From Viola odorata (taxonomy: Eukaryota > Streptophyta > Magnoliopsida > Malpighiales > Violaceae), in contig OY829537.1 of the NCBI GenBank assembly GCA_963691705.1, positions 65,014,304 through 65,078,303 on the forward strand: a stretch of 64,000 nucleotides of DNA, read 5' to 3'. Every line of letters begins with the position of its first letter. Position 1 is the first letter of the stretch. This document shows positions 43,028-55,641 of this stretch, piece by piece. The translations under genes and the position numbers were made by a program. The notes beneath the pieces were generated by a model that was not told where the DNA came from, made no database searches, and saw only the letters and a program-made list of their open reading frames with translations.

Positions 43028-43899
43028 GCATGCGTTACCCTAGAAGATCAAGTCAAAGTCATCGGTAGAAAAGGCATACCAACTCCGAATACGGTATGTA
43101 GTTTTGATATGCAGTTCATATATGTACATACGGTACTAAATAACCCAGATATGAACTTTCCAAAGCCACCTTGAGGTATAAATATGAATTTTTGCTATTA
43201 TTATTGATAAGTGTTGCGCATTGTTTATTATAACAATTATTATTATTATTATTGTTATTATTATTATTATTATTATAATTATAATTATTATAATAATTAT
43301 TACTATTATTACAACTAGTTACTTAATTTATTATTTTTAAGTAACTAATGTTATTATTATTTATAAGTGTTAGGTATAATTTATAAGTGGTTTATAATAA
43401 TTTTTGTATTTTGTTACTAGGAAAATATTATGTGGTAGATGTTGGTAATCCCGATGTGAATGAATATCTTAAGCCTTATAAGTGCATGAGATATCACTTG
43501 CTTGGATTTCAACGTGGAGAGCCGCTAAGGGGACGTAAAGAAATTTTCAACTGTTCACATTCTTCATTAAAAGGTTGTATCGAACGAACATTTGAAGTGT
43601 GGAAAAGAAGATGGAAGATATTGAATAACATGCCTTAATATTCATTTCAAACACTAGTTAAAATAGTTGTCGAATCCATGACATTACACAACTACATCAG
43701 AAGAACTTCAATAGGTGATCCTGCTTTTGACAAATTTGACATGCATCCTGACTTTGTGCTAGCTGATAATATTCCAGACGTCGAAATAGCTCCACTCGAT
43801 GAAGGACCTTTAAAGGATGGCAATGCACAAACCAACACAAACAATAGTCAATGTTTTTATATGAATGAAGTTCGTAACTCAATAACTAATGACGAATAG
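43028..43899 (+). pseudogene. Harbinger transposase, C-terminal part
   Basis: It resumes after the solo LTR with VTLEDQVKVIGRKGIPTPNT. A TGA lies at 43172-43174. The intron 43176-43420 holds a long imperfect TTA repeat. The next exon has VVDVGNP (second catalytic Asp) and, exactly 47 residues later, Glu in CIERTF, so the DDE triad is retained. The usual block between the first and second Asp looks shortened. A TAA at 43636-43638 precedes the final LHNYIRRTS helix and an acidic tail ending at 43899. Confidence 0.8.
43195..43320 (+). repeat. Imperfect TTA/ATT microsatellite in the transposase intron
   Basis: Long runs of ATT and TTA with interruptions, within the intron 43176-43420. Confidence 0.85.
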
Positions 43900-44757
43900 A
43901 CAAGATAATTAAAATATTTATGGACTTAAGTAGCAGTGAGTATCAACTTTATAATTTATTAAGAAAAAGTTTTCTTGTTTGTATAAGACAAGAATGATGA
44001 CTAATATTGTAGAAGTAAGTTCATGTCGTTCATTTTATGAAACTGTGATTTTCTTTTTAATTTAAAAAGGCTCATATTATAAAAATTATACATTAATATA
44101 TTGCATTAATTTTCTAAATAATTTACTTTTAATTTCTTATTAAATTAATTACGTATTCATGTAAAAATTAGTGTATAAAAATATTTATTTAAAGTTAAAT
44201 TATATTTAAATATATATTGTCTTTTATTATTATTTTACTTTTAAACCATACTTTTAAAAGTAGTTCTAACAGAACATTTTTAATCTCAAACAATACTTTT
44301 AAAAATTATTTACCAAATAGTTCAGTTCATTAACTAAAAATAATTTTATACACAATATTTTTACCTACAATAAAATCTATTTTAACCAGAATGTCAAACG
44401 GACCTAACTCATCGTTGTCGGTGTACAAAAAAGAAAAAGAAAAAGCCATTGTTCTAAAAAAAAAAAAAAAAATAAATAATAAATAAATTAAATTATTACT
44501 TATTTTCGTAAAAAAAACTTTTGACTCCGGTCTGGTTCAGAACACTCGTTCTTAGTTCTTACTTTGTTCTGCTCCAGCTTTCCTTGAACCCTGTTTGGAG
44601 ACCTGGACAGCAAAACCCTTAAAGAAGATAAGGAGCGCCTCCGTTCTTCCACCACCAGCACCGCCATCTCCTCCTACAGGTATTGGATAATGATATTAAT
44701 GACAGCGATGATAAATAGTTTTGATCTGAAATTGAAGGCTTAATTTACCCCTTTACC
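43900..44757. other. Harbinger 3' end and DnaJ promoter region
   Basis: Up to about 44402 is AT-rich Harbinger subterminal sequence. From 44406 to 44757 (about 350 bp) is all the upstream region the DnaJ gene has before the transposon. It holds an A run at 44457-44471 and, close to the ATG, a C/T-rich 5'-UTR-like stretch ending CTCCTACAG/GTATTG, which could be a leader-intron donor. Confidence 0.5.
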
Positions 44758-47700
44758 ATGCCCCTTATCCAATCAATCCGTTGTCCCTGTCCAGTCCCAT
44801 TTGCTCCATCTTCCAATCCTAAACTTTCCTTCTCCTCCTCCTGCACAAACCATCATTTCTTGAATGCCCATTCCCGTCTTTCTTTCCACAAAGCTAAACG
44901 AGATGGTCGTTTCACTGGGCTCATCATCAGGGCAGCTGCCGCTGGAACCGATCATTATTCCACTTTGAATCTCCGCCGGAACGCCTCTTTGCAAGACATC
45001 AAATCCTCTTACCGAAGGCTTGCCCGTAAGGTACGCAATTCTTTAGTATGTTTCCATTTCTGCAATTTTCATAGTATAGAATGTGCCGCGCTGTCTCTTG
45101 TTCCTGTCTCCTTGTTTATGCGTTATGTGTTGTGTTTTGGAACAGTATCATCCGGACCTCAATAAGGGACCAGGGGCAGAAGATAAGTTCAAAGACATCA
45201 GTGCTGCATATGAGGTAGCCCACCTTCGCCACTCTTTTTATCTCTATCCAGGATGATAGCTTACTTGTGCTTTTTATGCTTAATTCTGCATTTCATTCCT
45301 TCCCGTCATTTCTACACTTCAGTCAGCCTTACAGTGGATTCCAATTACATCTTTCCTCTTCCTTCTCTTGTGTGTTAACTAGGAGTTCATGTAGGTGCTA
45401 TCAGATAATGAGAAAAGATCTTTATATGATCGCTTCGGAGAGGCAGGTTTACAAGGGGAAGGGCCAGGTGTTGGCTCAGGCTGGGTAAGATCATAATCAA
45501 CTTCATGTCTTTCTCAGACATTCAAACTCTCATATTCAAACATTCAGAAAAAGGCTGGGGATGTTGAAATTCTGGGTCTTCAAGTAATACTTTGGTACAC
45601 TAATCTAGTACTTTTGTTCCTGTAAACTTATCATTTTTTATTGTTCTCAGGTTGATCCTTCTGACATATTTAATACGTTCTTTGGGGGATCAAATGCGTT
45701 TTTTGGAGATGAAGCCTTTAACTTCAATATGAAAAATATGAGCACCCAAGATCTTGACATACGGTAATGATCTAGATTGCTCTTTAGTCACTAATGAATT
45801 TCTTTTTAATGTAACCAATCTATAGAAGCATAAAGATTTAAACTTATTAGTCACAACATGAAGATGTAGAACATGGTTGAACACAAACTGTTGTGACTGT
45901 AATGGTATGGCAAAAGCATTTCGGTATCGTGCTTCACAGATAAAGTATGCTATTTTGCGCCTCTGAAGATTAACATCTTCCTCAAGGTTAGCTTTGAGTC
46001 TATATCATTTTACACTGATATTGGATGTGTTGATCTGCATATATACTCAAACTGACCGTGAAAATACACTATGAAAACATAGTTGGTGCATTTCCTTGCT
46101 TATGAAATCAGGGAGAAGATGTAAGCCAAATTTAGCCGAGAGTACCTTAGAAGGCAAAGATTAAGTACAATTGTGGTGTTGAGGTGGTACCATTTTCTGA
46201 TGCTGGGGAACATGGGGGAGTTATTTTAAATGAATTTGAGGTGTCAAAACATCACTCTCTTTGGTTCCTTTTTCTTCACATACATAAGGAATGAGATAAA
46301 GATTGAGATAATTTGTGCGTTAGATCAAATAACGGCTCTAAAATGAAGCAGCATGTGCACCCTCAGTGGTGACTCTGGCAAATTAGACTGATGATGCTCT
46401 ATGGTAGCTGGCGCCATGTAACACTTAAAATGCGGTAGGGTTTGTTTAAACCTCTAATGTTCATAATAAGTTGATAAACAATGTGAAAATTATAGTCCTT
46501 CACCCCATTTATATAGGTCTGGGTAGCAATTCAGATTATTCCAGAGATTACAGTAATTCCTAAATACCCCCTTTCCTAATCCTTATTTAAGTGTTTTTTG
46601 ACTGTAGTCTTAGCTATTTACTAGTACACTAGAGGATGAGTGATTGGACCACAAAAATAAAAGAATACAGAATGAGTGTTGGCTTTTCTAGTTTAAAATG
46701 ATATTCCTTACACTGCAGGTATGATCTGCACTTGAGCTTGGAAGAATCAGTTTTTGGTGGGGAACACAACATTGAAGTTTCTTCTTTTGAGACATGCAAT
46801 CTCTGTGGTGGGACGGGTGCAAAATCTCATAGTTGCATAAAATCATGCAGTGACTGTGGAGGTAGAGGAGGGGTAATTAAAACTCAAAGAACACCATTTG
46901 GAATGATGTCACAGGTAAGTTGTTTACAAATGTTTGCCAATCCCATCAATATTTTATGCCACATATTTTAAAGTTTTATGGTGTATGGCATCGCTTGTCG
47001 TGGCATTAGAATGTACCCTGTATGATCTAAGTTATTCTGACAGTTTTTTGGGTTGCAATGGTGTATGACATCCACGTAATTGTGCAGTTTTACAAAAATA
47101 ATGAAAAAAATATTTTATTAAATTGTAACTGAAGAAGGAATTTTATTATTTTACGATTATATTTAACAAATATGTCAAATTAGATATGAAATATTTTATA
47201 CCAATAGAAAATTGAATATATTACTTTGAATAAATCTCAACCACCCATACTGCTAATTAAATATCCTTATTTAGTAGTTGAAATCAATTGTTTTAAAAAA
47301 GAAGAAGAAGAAACTACATAGATTTCAAGAATGAATGAAAAGATTCTAATAGATAACTTGCTCATCTTCTAAAATAATTTGGAGTGACTAAAACAAATTA
47401 GTTGGAGTTTGCACCTTAGATAATGAATTAAATTTTAATTTGAAAAATACCAATTAGTTGGAATTTTAGATTAGATAAGGGAAACCAGGTGGCCAACATT
47501 ATCACCCTATTCAATTGCTTATGCAAGCTTATTCTGTTCAAGCCTGGTTTAAAAATCTATTTACGATTGTTGGCCACGACAATATACTAGTAGAAAGAAA
47601 AAAATTAGTATATATTAGAACAACTTCAGCAGGATGTTTCAGAAGATTGTCGCACAAAAATTATAAAGATGCAACTTCCTTTCCTAAACACCAGTGAACT

Positions 47701-50700
47701 CGTAGCTCAGTGGTATTTTCTAAAGTCATGGGTGTTGTCCCATGCTAAACAAGCCAGTATTGTCGCCAAGAATCACTATGGTGCTGTAACTGTTGGATGA
47801 TGAGAAGTCACAATTCAACAGGGAAATCCATCAAGCAACCAATTTCCTTACATTTTTCTGTTGTTTCTTGAAATATTTAACTGTCCCTTACAAGTTGTTG
47901 TTTTAAAAGCATGTTAACTGTCTCTTGCAAGTTGTTCTCTTAAAAGCAAACATATGCTTCTTCACTTCTTCTGTGCTTTTGCTAAAAGGGAAAAAAACCA
48001 ACCCTTTGTTTATATAACCATAATAAACCACCAAATATTACACTATCTATTGGTACAACTGGCATTATAAAGAAATTGGAATGAAAAGAATTATGATAAA
48101 CTGTTGAGATAAGAATAGAAGCACTATAATTATAGAATTGATGCAGAACAGATGGGGGATAACTGACAGCCTAACGGGTGTCCTAGGCAGGCCTCAATCT
48201 AGGGAATTTTTTAGCGTTTAGAGAGTTTTAGGGTTTGAAATTGTTATGGTTGGCTGGAAATAGAAAAACAACATTAAGCAGAGAGGGAATTAAAAAAAGA
48301 AATAACAGAGAAACTAACATTAATATCGCCCCTAAGGTCTCATAGGAGTGAGACCTCAGGGAGAACAAACTCATAAGCATATTTGATTTCTTATATAAGA
48401 AGTCTGGTTTTTATTGAAAATAATAGGACTAGAAATGTTTTCTTTTCTAAATAACGGATTGCAGAGGACACACTCATAAGCATATCTATCATTACTTTGC
48501 CACAAGCGTAATATTAAATAATTTAGAAATCCTACGCACGCACTCTAGAAATGTTTCTGTGCAAGCCTCTTCATATCATTACAGACTTACATGTCATATT
48601 TGCTTGTGCTACAGAAACATAAATGCTTTCGGTAATTTGTAATTTTCTAAATTAAATTCGTTTTACTAGATTCTTACAAATTCATAGTGCGACCTGACCA
48701 TTTTTTGGGCTTAATTGGATTTTTTGATGGAATAGGGGTTCAGCAGCAAAACTATCGAATCACATTCTTTATACCAATATAAACCTTTTTCATCCTTTAT
48801 TTTGTTCAAAGTTAACAAGGGACATTTCTCATCCAAAGAGAACAGTCCAAGTCAACATTTTAGACTAAACATCACCTCCACTTCAATGCCATGTTACTTT
48901 TGGCATGTACTGAGAGACAATCAGGACTAAATCGTATAGAGGCTGCATAAGGATGAAACTTGTTGGGACAAAATGTAGTCAACTGAAACATGGAGCTTTA
49001 CAGTATTGTTGAAATTTCAAGCCCACAAGAGCTGGATGGGAAGAGAATATGTTTTGTTTTGAGGATTCTAAAGTCCACTAAATTCCAGTGATCTAAATGA
49101 CAACATCGTAGTTAGTCTCAATAAGATACTAAAATCTTCCCCCTCAAAACTCACCAAGAGCATCAATAGCGAAGTCCTCAATCCTAGCCACAGTGTGTAA
49201 ATAATCTGTTCCACATCGCATCCTACTACATACTACAAGAGAAGGTGATTCCATGAAGATGTTTTCACTTGGAAAATTTTCCAAGACAACAACGAAATTA
49301 TATAACCTTTTCTTAGGGCCTCTCCTCACATCAACTTTCTAATAACAATCATTTACTGTTGGGTCCCATAGTTCATACTGTTTAAAACAGTTTTATCTGT
49401 GCTACAACCAAAACCAAAAAGTATTACTTGGTATGCTTCATGTACACAAAATGCTCCTGTTTTTTTTTCTCCTTTAGAACTGTCTTTTATTCTTGACAAT
49501 TTTGCATCGACTATAATCTCTCCACAATGAGTTCATGAAGAACATGTTTCCATGCATTGTATTGCACAATTATGAATTTTAATGTACGGTGTTTTCTTAA
49601 ATTCTTAGGTATCCACTTGCTCAAAATGCCATGGTGAAGGCAAGATGATAACTGACCACTGTCAAAAATGTAGTGGCAATGGTAAGTTAAGGTCAAAGAG
49701 AAGTATGAAAGTGGTTATTCCACCTGGTGTTAGTGATGGAGCTACTATGCAAATTCAAGGAGATGGTAATATTGATGAGAAAAGGTGTGCAATTGACTGA
49801 AGGTTGTGTTAAATGTTTTACAGTAATAGTTAAAATTGGATATGCAGGGGCGTGTTTAGTTGAAATGAGAAACCTAATACCAAACAAGGCATAATGCATT
49901 ACATTCAACTCTCTTATGTTTCCATTTTTTACCTTAGGTCTTGCTATAACTTTTGTATTGCTTTTGTCAGTTTTATTTACGGTCTTCCAAATCATTGGGC
50001 TTGCTTTTGTTTGCTATTGTTTTTCTAACTTAGAAGTTGAAACCAAACCCTTCACAGAACATAGCTTGTCTAAGCCTTTATGCTAAAACAAAGCAATTCC
50101 AGCCTCTTTTTTTCGTGGCCTGTAAGAAATATTTGTTAAAGTTCTTCAATGTATGATTTGTTTGTAGGAAAGAGCAAAACATCTATGACATTTAGTTGAG
50201 GACCAGTGCCTATGCTAACGTTTTTCTTGAAAAAATGTCTATTGTTTACTAATTAATCTGATATTGCTAAATAAAAAATGATGATATCAGTTTTCAGATA
50301 TAGAGTTCATGAGCAGGTTAACATAGATGTGCTAGTATTTCTACTATAATTTAATTTAATAAAAAAAGCAAACACTAAGTGAAAAATTCCAAAAGTAGAA
50401 AATCTATTCTCCCACTAGGGGTTGGATTGTATTTTCCAACTTTTCTGTGGATTGTTTCGAAGCAGCACTTGTATACTATAGGATTTGCTCTAGTAAATGT
50501 TTGAAACCATACAACCAGACTCTGACTGAACTTAGATGATTGAAACATGCAAATCTGTAACCAGTACAGATTGAATTATATACAAAGACTAAACTTCCAG
50601 TGGCGAACCATAAATATTGAATTCAAATCCTTCAAACCTAAAAGAAAAAAAGAAAAACTTGTTCTGGTCTTGCTTGCATAAGTTAGTGAATTAGATGGTC

Positions 50701-53700
50701 TTTTATGATATTTTACAGGGACTCATTGAAGATATAAGAAATGCTCGATGAGGATGAAGTTTTCCAATAAGTTCACATTTATTTTTTGGATTTACTAGTA
50801 TGTTCTGTGGGGCTATTTTGCTAGGAATATTACCACAATACCAGCTATAGAAGTTTGAAACATACTGCTTTTGAATTTTTGTAAGCAGCATTGGCATGAA
50901 TTTTTAAGTGTAGTGATAATAGATGTACTATGTGAAGATAATGGATGACATCCTAATCATGGTAGGTTTCCTTATACATATTTTTCCTCCAAAGTGGCTA
51001 GATTTTGTCCCTGTTTTATGGTGTGCTTGGATGTTTCTGGATGGGTGCGAATCCTAAAAGATTAATATTTGTTTATTTTTTGCCAGGGGCATTGCTGGTG
51101 ATCTATTTATAACACTCCATATCAATGAAAAACGTGGAATTTGGAGGGACGGTCTTAATCTTTACTCAAAGATCAGTATCGATTACACGGAAGCTATATT
51201 GGGGACTATAATAAAGGTACTATAAAGCTACCCATTAGCTTAGACACAAAGGAACTCCAATAATTTTATTCTTTACATAGAAATAATTTACTCTATTTGA
51301 ATTCTTACTTCCATGGTGAGTCAGTGGACTAACTCCTTTTTATGGCGCGATTCGCCAACAAAAATAAATCTATAAATCTCCACCTGGTGCTTACAGGAAA
51401 AAATTATGCCGGTAGATTTCTGATTGACGATTGTTGCTTTTAAGCAATATAGAAATGGTAAAAAATATGTTAAAAAAAAGGGGGTGAAAAGAAAGGAATT
51501 TGATATGCTACTGGGACTACGCAACTATATTTTCTTATGCTGTGAATTCTAAATATCTGTATCCCTTTTATTCAATTACCTGATATTTTGGACATTCTCT
51601 GGATTTCTCACAATTCTGAAATGTGGAATGGTCATGACGTGCAAGACCCTTTCAGATAACTACAACCAATTGGCTTTTGGATGCCTTACTGTGTAACTCA
51701 TTTCTTATAGCATCTGAATAATTTCAGGTGGATACTGTTGAAGGTTTGAAAGATCTTCAGATTCCTCCTGGGGTTCAGCCTGGTAATGCAGTAATGTTGC
51801 CACGGATGGGGGTTCCAGACATTAACAAACCTTCTGTTCGAGGCGATCATCACTTCATTGTGAATGTCATGATCCCTAAAGAAATAAGGTCGGTAGCTAA
51901 TTGCATCCAGACTTAATGTCTTTATCATTTTATTAATGTTTTGTTCGTACAAAAAGTGTTGAGCTGACCTTGTTAACTTTTTAATAATAAAGTTTGGTGA
52001 AAAGAATCAGAGAACTTATTAGTTGGCCTGGTCCATGTTCCATAATTTTATGATTGATAAATGCAGGCTCAGATTTTATGATTAGTTGCTATGGTGTATC
52101 AGTGTAGTTATCTAGTTTAGTGGACTGAGTCCATGTAAGAGTCTCTATTAATGTTATGCTGTTGGTTCATGTGTATAATTTTTGATCTTGTGCTCAACAA
52201 CTATGTAATACTAAAATGCTACCAGGATATGAATTCTGTGGAAAGATTATATTTGTTTAAGAACAGTGAAAATGACTAACTCTCTACGTAAAGTTACTGA
52301 ACAAAAATAAAGGTAATAATAAAAACCACTTCATTAATGATGCTTCTGCTTTGGCTTGGCCCCTTTATTTCTGATTTTGTTTGTTTCCCCTGTTTTGTAG
52401 TTATGCTTTCATTTGCTTGTAATCGCTTATCTTGTAGGTTTCTTATTTTTTATATAATTGACCTTAATTTTACTGTGGTGGCAGCAACAAGGAAAAGGCA
52501 CTTGTTGAGGAATTAGCTTCACTAAAGTCTTACGGTAATGACCTTGTGATTCTCTAGAACATCTCTGGTATTATCATGGCTGCTATTCTCTTCTGTTGAA
52601 CTTAGTAGTGTGAAGTACTTGCATGAGGGTACTGAAGTTGTGATGGACTTTGGCTAATGCGGTTATGTCAACAATTGAAAATGTTTTCAATTTGGATATC
52701 TCGAGCATGCAGAAATGATATGCATTATTTATACATCACTTGGAGTAGAGTGTTCTCCATGTAAATCGTTAAAAAATTTCAGCACCTATTTTGTAAACTA
52801 AAAACAGAGGTGGGATGGTTGGGAAGTGGAGACAAAAAACAAAGCAGCCCTTAGGTTCTCTCATATAACGGGTGCGTATTTTGTTGTGTTCCAAATGTTC
52901 ATATAGTTGGAAAAAAATCTTTAGACAATGCCAGTTTATTGCTCAATAATCTTGTAGTAGTAAATATCCATTCATTGTGGTGTGTCAATGTACTGATGAA
53001 TGGTTACTGATGTGGAGCTAGAAGTTATTCAGACTCAGTACCCTTTTTTTATTTATTTTGAACTTCGCCTTTTTTAGGGATATCTAAAAGCAGAATCAAC
53101 AAAGATCGAGTCGGAGATGCAAATAATCAGGCTTCTGCTCACGGGATCAGACCTACTACTTTGTGGAACTCAATAAGTGACTTCTTGAGGTATATTTCAC
53201 AGATTTCCTTCCCATCGTGTCATAACCTTATAAAAGGTTTAATGGTTAGAACTTAGAATGTCCACTATTTCCCTAAAAATTAAAATAGTATCAATCTGAG
53301 GTTGTGAAAAAATCAAAATACATGCCAAAAAAGGTTGTCGTTATTTACCATTTCAAAACATTATTTGTAAGTTAGTCTTGATGATTTACGAAATCTACTT
53401 TCGTTATTTTAGTATCTTATTGAAATGAATGCATGGTAATTAGAATGCTTACTTATTGAAATCGTATGCATTTTTGCATTAAAATTTACAAACAACGAGC
53501 AGGATGACTAATGATTGCCATGGCTGTTGACAAAGCTAGTGATCCATATTGATTGACAAACATTAAATTTCCGCCAACTTTTTTTTGTATGGAAATGTTG
53601 AGAATATCTGTTTTATTTTTGGAGTACTGCACTATTGTGGTGCTTGTTCTGTTCATCGGCCTCTTTAACCGTCATTTCTGATTGCAGGTGTAGACAGCCT

Positions 53701-53862
53701 GGAGAAAGATTTGCATCAGTTACCGTGGGGAGGCCTTTGTTGGTATGTAGGTCTAGCAAACCACATTACTCTCTCATCATTTCTATGATTACCGTGTTTG
53801 TAGTAACTTGGGTTTTGACTTCGTTCTGTAAAACTGGTAGAAAACGGTTGCCATGTAAATAA
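44758..53862 (+). CDS. Chloroplast-type DnaJ (type I HSP40) co-chaperone, 11 exons
   Basis: Exons with consistent phases and GT-AG sites are 44758-45030, 45146-45214, 45395-45484, 45651-45763, 46719-46914, 49609-49784, 51087-51216, 51728-51888, 52485-52534, 53078-53189 and 53688-53862. Together they give 514 residues. The N-terminal 60 residues are Ser/Arg-rich without acids, as in plastid transit peptides. The J-domain is residues about 65-135 with HPD at 93-95, next to the first exon junction. Four CxxCxGxG motifs (C208/211, 225/228, 251/254, 265/268) form the zinc finger. Client-binding beta-domains follow to about 400. The C-terminus adds a hydrophobic span (486-503) and a basic tail, so it may be membrane-tethered. 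It stimulates HSP70 ATPase and binds unfolded proteins by family. Length and exon pattern recall Arabidopsis At3g17830 (from memory). No lesions seen. Confidence 0.9.
46915..49608 (+). other. Large intron 5 of the DnaJ gene (2.7 kb)
   Basis: The other introns are 0.1-1.3 kb. This one is AT-rich and holds a likely SINE relic near 47700. Nothing else is recognised. Intron 6 (49785-51086) is similar without any visible element. Confidence 0.7.
47697..47755 (+). repeat. Possible SINE relic (tRNA-derived head)
   Basis: TAGCTCAGTGGT (47703-47714) matches a pol III A box. GTCATGGGTGTTGTCCCATGC, 12 bp later, resembles a decayed B box with its flanking stem. The spacing is that of plant SINE heads. 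No clear tail or duplication seen. Confidence 0.35.
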
Positions 53863-54344
53863 TAAAACTGAAAAAGTGATTTTTAGATGTGTTAAAACTC
53901 GAGTATTATAGACTTGGTTGCATTTGCATTAAGATGTATTTTATCGCATTAGTTTGCACCCAATCATATAAACTGAAAAATAGTTGCATTCTTCTAATTT
54001 TTTCCGATTTTGCTAGATCATTGCATCCAAACTTAATCGGTTATTTTGATTGTAATTGTAAAATATTGATGTCAAAAGAAAATTATTAAAAGAAGAGAGT
54101 AGATAGCAACAGCTTGCCACTTCGCATTCTTTTTCCCTATTTAATTTGATGAATGCCAATACAAATAAGTAATCTCTTAACAGATAAAAAAATAAAATAA
54201 ATTCTAGATTTTTTTCTTCTAAATACACAAACTGTTTAATGTGCTTGATTATATGTATTCTTTAGAAAATGTTTATTGTTAATTATATTTTGTCGAGTTA
54301 GTTTTCCTTGTCATGGTCCTAAGTACTAGTATATTTGATTTTGG
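53863..54344. other. 3' flank of the DnaJ gene
   Basis: AATAAAA at 53861 and AT-rich sequence follow the stop. No gene is seen. Confidence 0.5.
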
Positions 54345-55641
54345 GCAAAAAGGTATTTGCGAACCCTGGACTCTGGCGTTTTATTTTGTGAGAACCCTCA
54401 ACTATTTTTTTATTTAATCACCCCCCGACTTCTTTACATTTTGTTTAATCACAACCCTACTGTCACGTTTTGCTGATGTGTCACCGTTATGTGCCTCATC
54501 ATGTGCTTACTGGATGCCACGTCATCAAGACACGTCAGCAACTTGCCACGTCAACAAGACATGTCGGAAGTGTGTCGGGGGGTAATTAAATAAAAAAAAA
54601 GTTAAGGGTTGTAATTAATCAAAACATTAAAGTTTAAGGTTGTGTTATATCATTTTCTCTAATTTCATTCAATAACCCAAATTCCTCTTTTCCTTTCTTT
54701 TTATATAAAACAGTATAATGATAATAATACAAATAAAATTGAAATTAATGCTTGATTGCTTGAATTAGAGGTAATTATAATTAATCTAAAATAAGGTTGC
54801 CTACCAAATAACTTAACAATTAGAGGTAATTATGATTAATCTGATTAATTATGATTATTAATGGATTTTTTGCATGAAGCCCCCGTACTAAAAAAAAAAG
54901 AGACTCCTTCTTGAACTATTGGTCAATTGCAAACGCACGTCCCTCTATTAGTCAAACTAACAGACTGTTAGTTTTGACCTTGAATAGCAGGTTACCCAAA
55001 AAAAACATGTTGTTCCCTTTTTTTTCCTTCTTTTCTTTTCTTTAAAAATTCAGAAAAAATAATATAATTAATTTTAAAAATTCAGAAATATAATGTAATT
55101 AATTTTAAAAAATCCAAAAAAATACTGTAATTGATTTTAAAAATTCAGAAAAATAATGATTACCCCTTAATTGTATTTATTTTTCGTAACCTTATAATTT
55201 TTGTCTTCTTCCTCCATTTCCATGCGCCGCCGCCCACTCTTCTTCTTTCTATTACATAGTTATAACCTTATAACTTCTGTCTTCTTCCTCCATTTCCATC
55301 CAAAGAAAAAAAAAAAAAAAAACAAAAACAGAAAGTATAATAAAATAAATATGACAAAAAGACATAAAACAACCCTAAACTTTATATTTTTATTTAATTA
55401 CCCCCTGGTTTGATGACGTGGCTTGCTTCTTGATGTGGTTGGGATGATGTGGCAAGTTGCTGACGTGGCATCAAGAAAGTGTATGATGTGGCACATAACG
55501 GTGCCACATCAGCAAAACGTGACGGTAAGGTTGTGATTAAACAAAATGTAAAGAAGTCGGGGGGTGATTAAATAAAAAAAATAATTGAGGGTTCCCACAA
55601 AACAAAACGCCAAAATCTAAGGTTCCCAAATACCTTTTTGC
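54345..55641. repeat. Non-coding element with long terminal inverted repeats (foldback/MULE-like)
   Basis: The ends GCAAAAAGGTATTTGSGAACC face each other at 54345 and 55641. The inverted similarity continues for about 200 bp (for example CCGACTTCTTTACATTTTG and CGTTTTGCTGATGTG on the left, with their complements at 55505-55560). The inner part holds two copies of a GTCTTCTTCCTCCATTTCCA block and AT-rich filler. No coding sequence. A flanking duplication is not convincing. The structure fits a Mutator-type MITE or foldback element. Confidence 0.75.

Larger units (their letters stand above)
23411..44402 (+). mobile_element. PIF/Harbinger DNA transposon, split by nested retroelements
   Basis: It carries both genes of an autonomous PIF/Harbinger element on the plus strand: a MYB/SANT-like ORF1 (23411-24175) and a DDE transposase (25383-26007 plus 43028-43899). 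The transposase is cut by a solo LTR. Joining across it and removing one GCATG restores the reading phase at the junction. The right end is probably GTCAAACGGACC followed by TAA (44391-44405), a Harbinger-like 3-bp target. The left end is not located, so 23411 is only the first coding base. Both genes carry stops, so the copy is dead. Confidence 0.75.

Noticed and set aside
47697..47755. tRNA gene on the basis of TAGCTCAGTGGT
   Set aside because: There is no acceptor stem or intact B box; at most it is a SINE relic.
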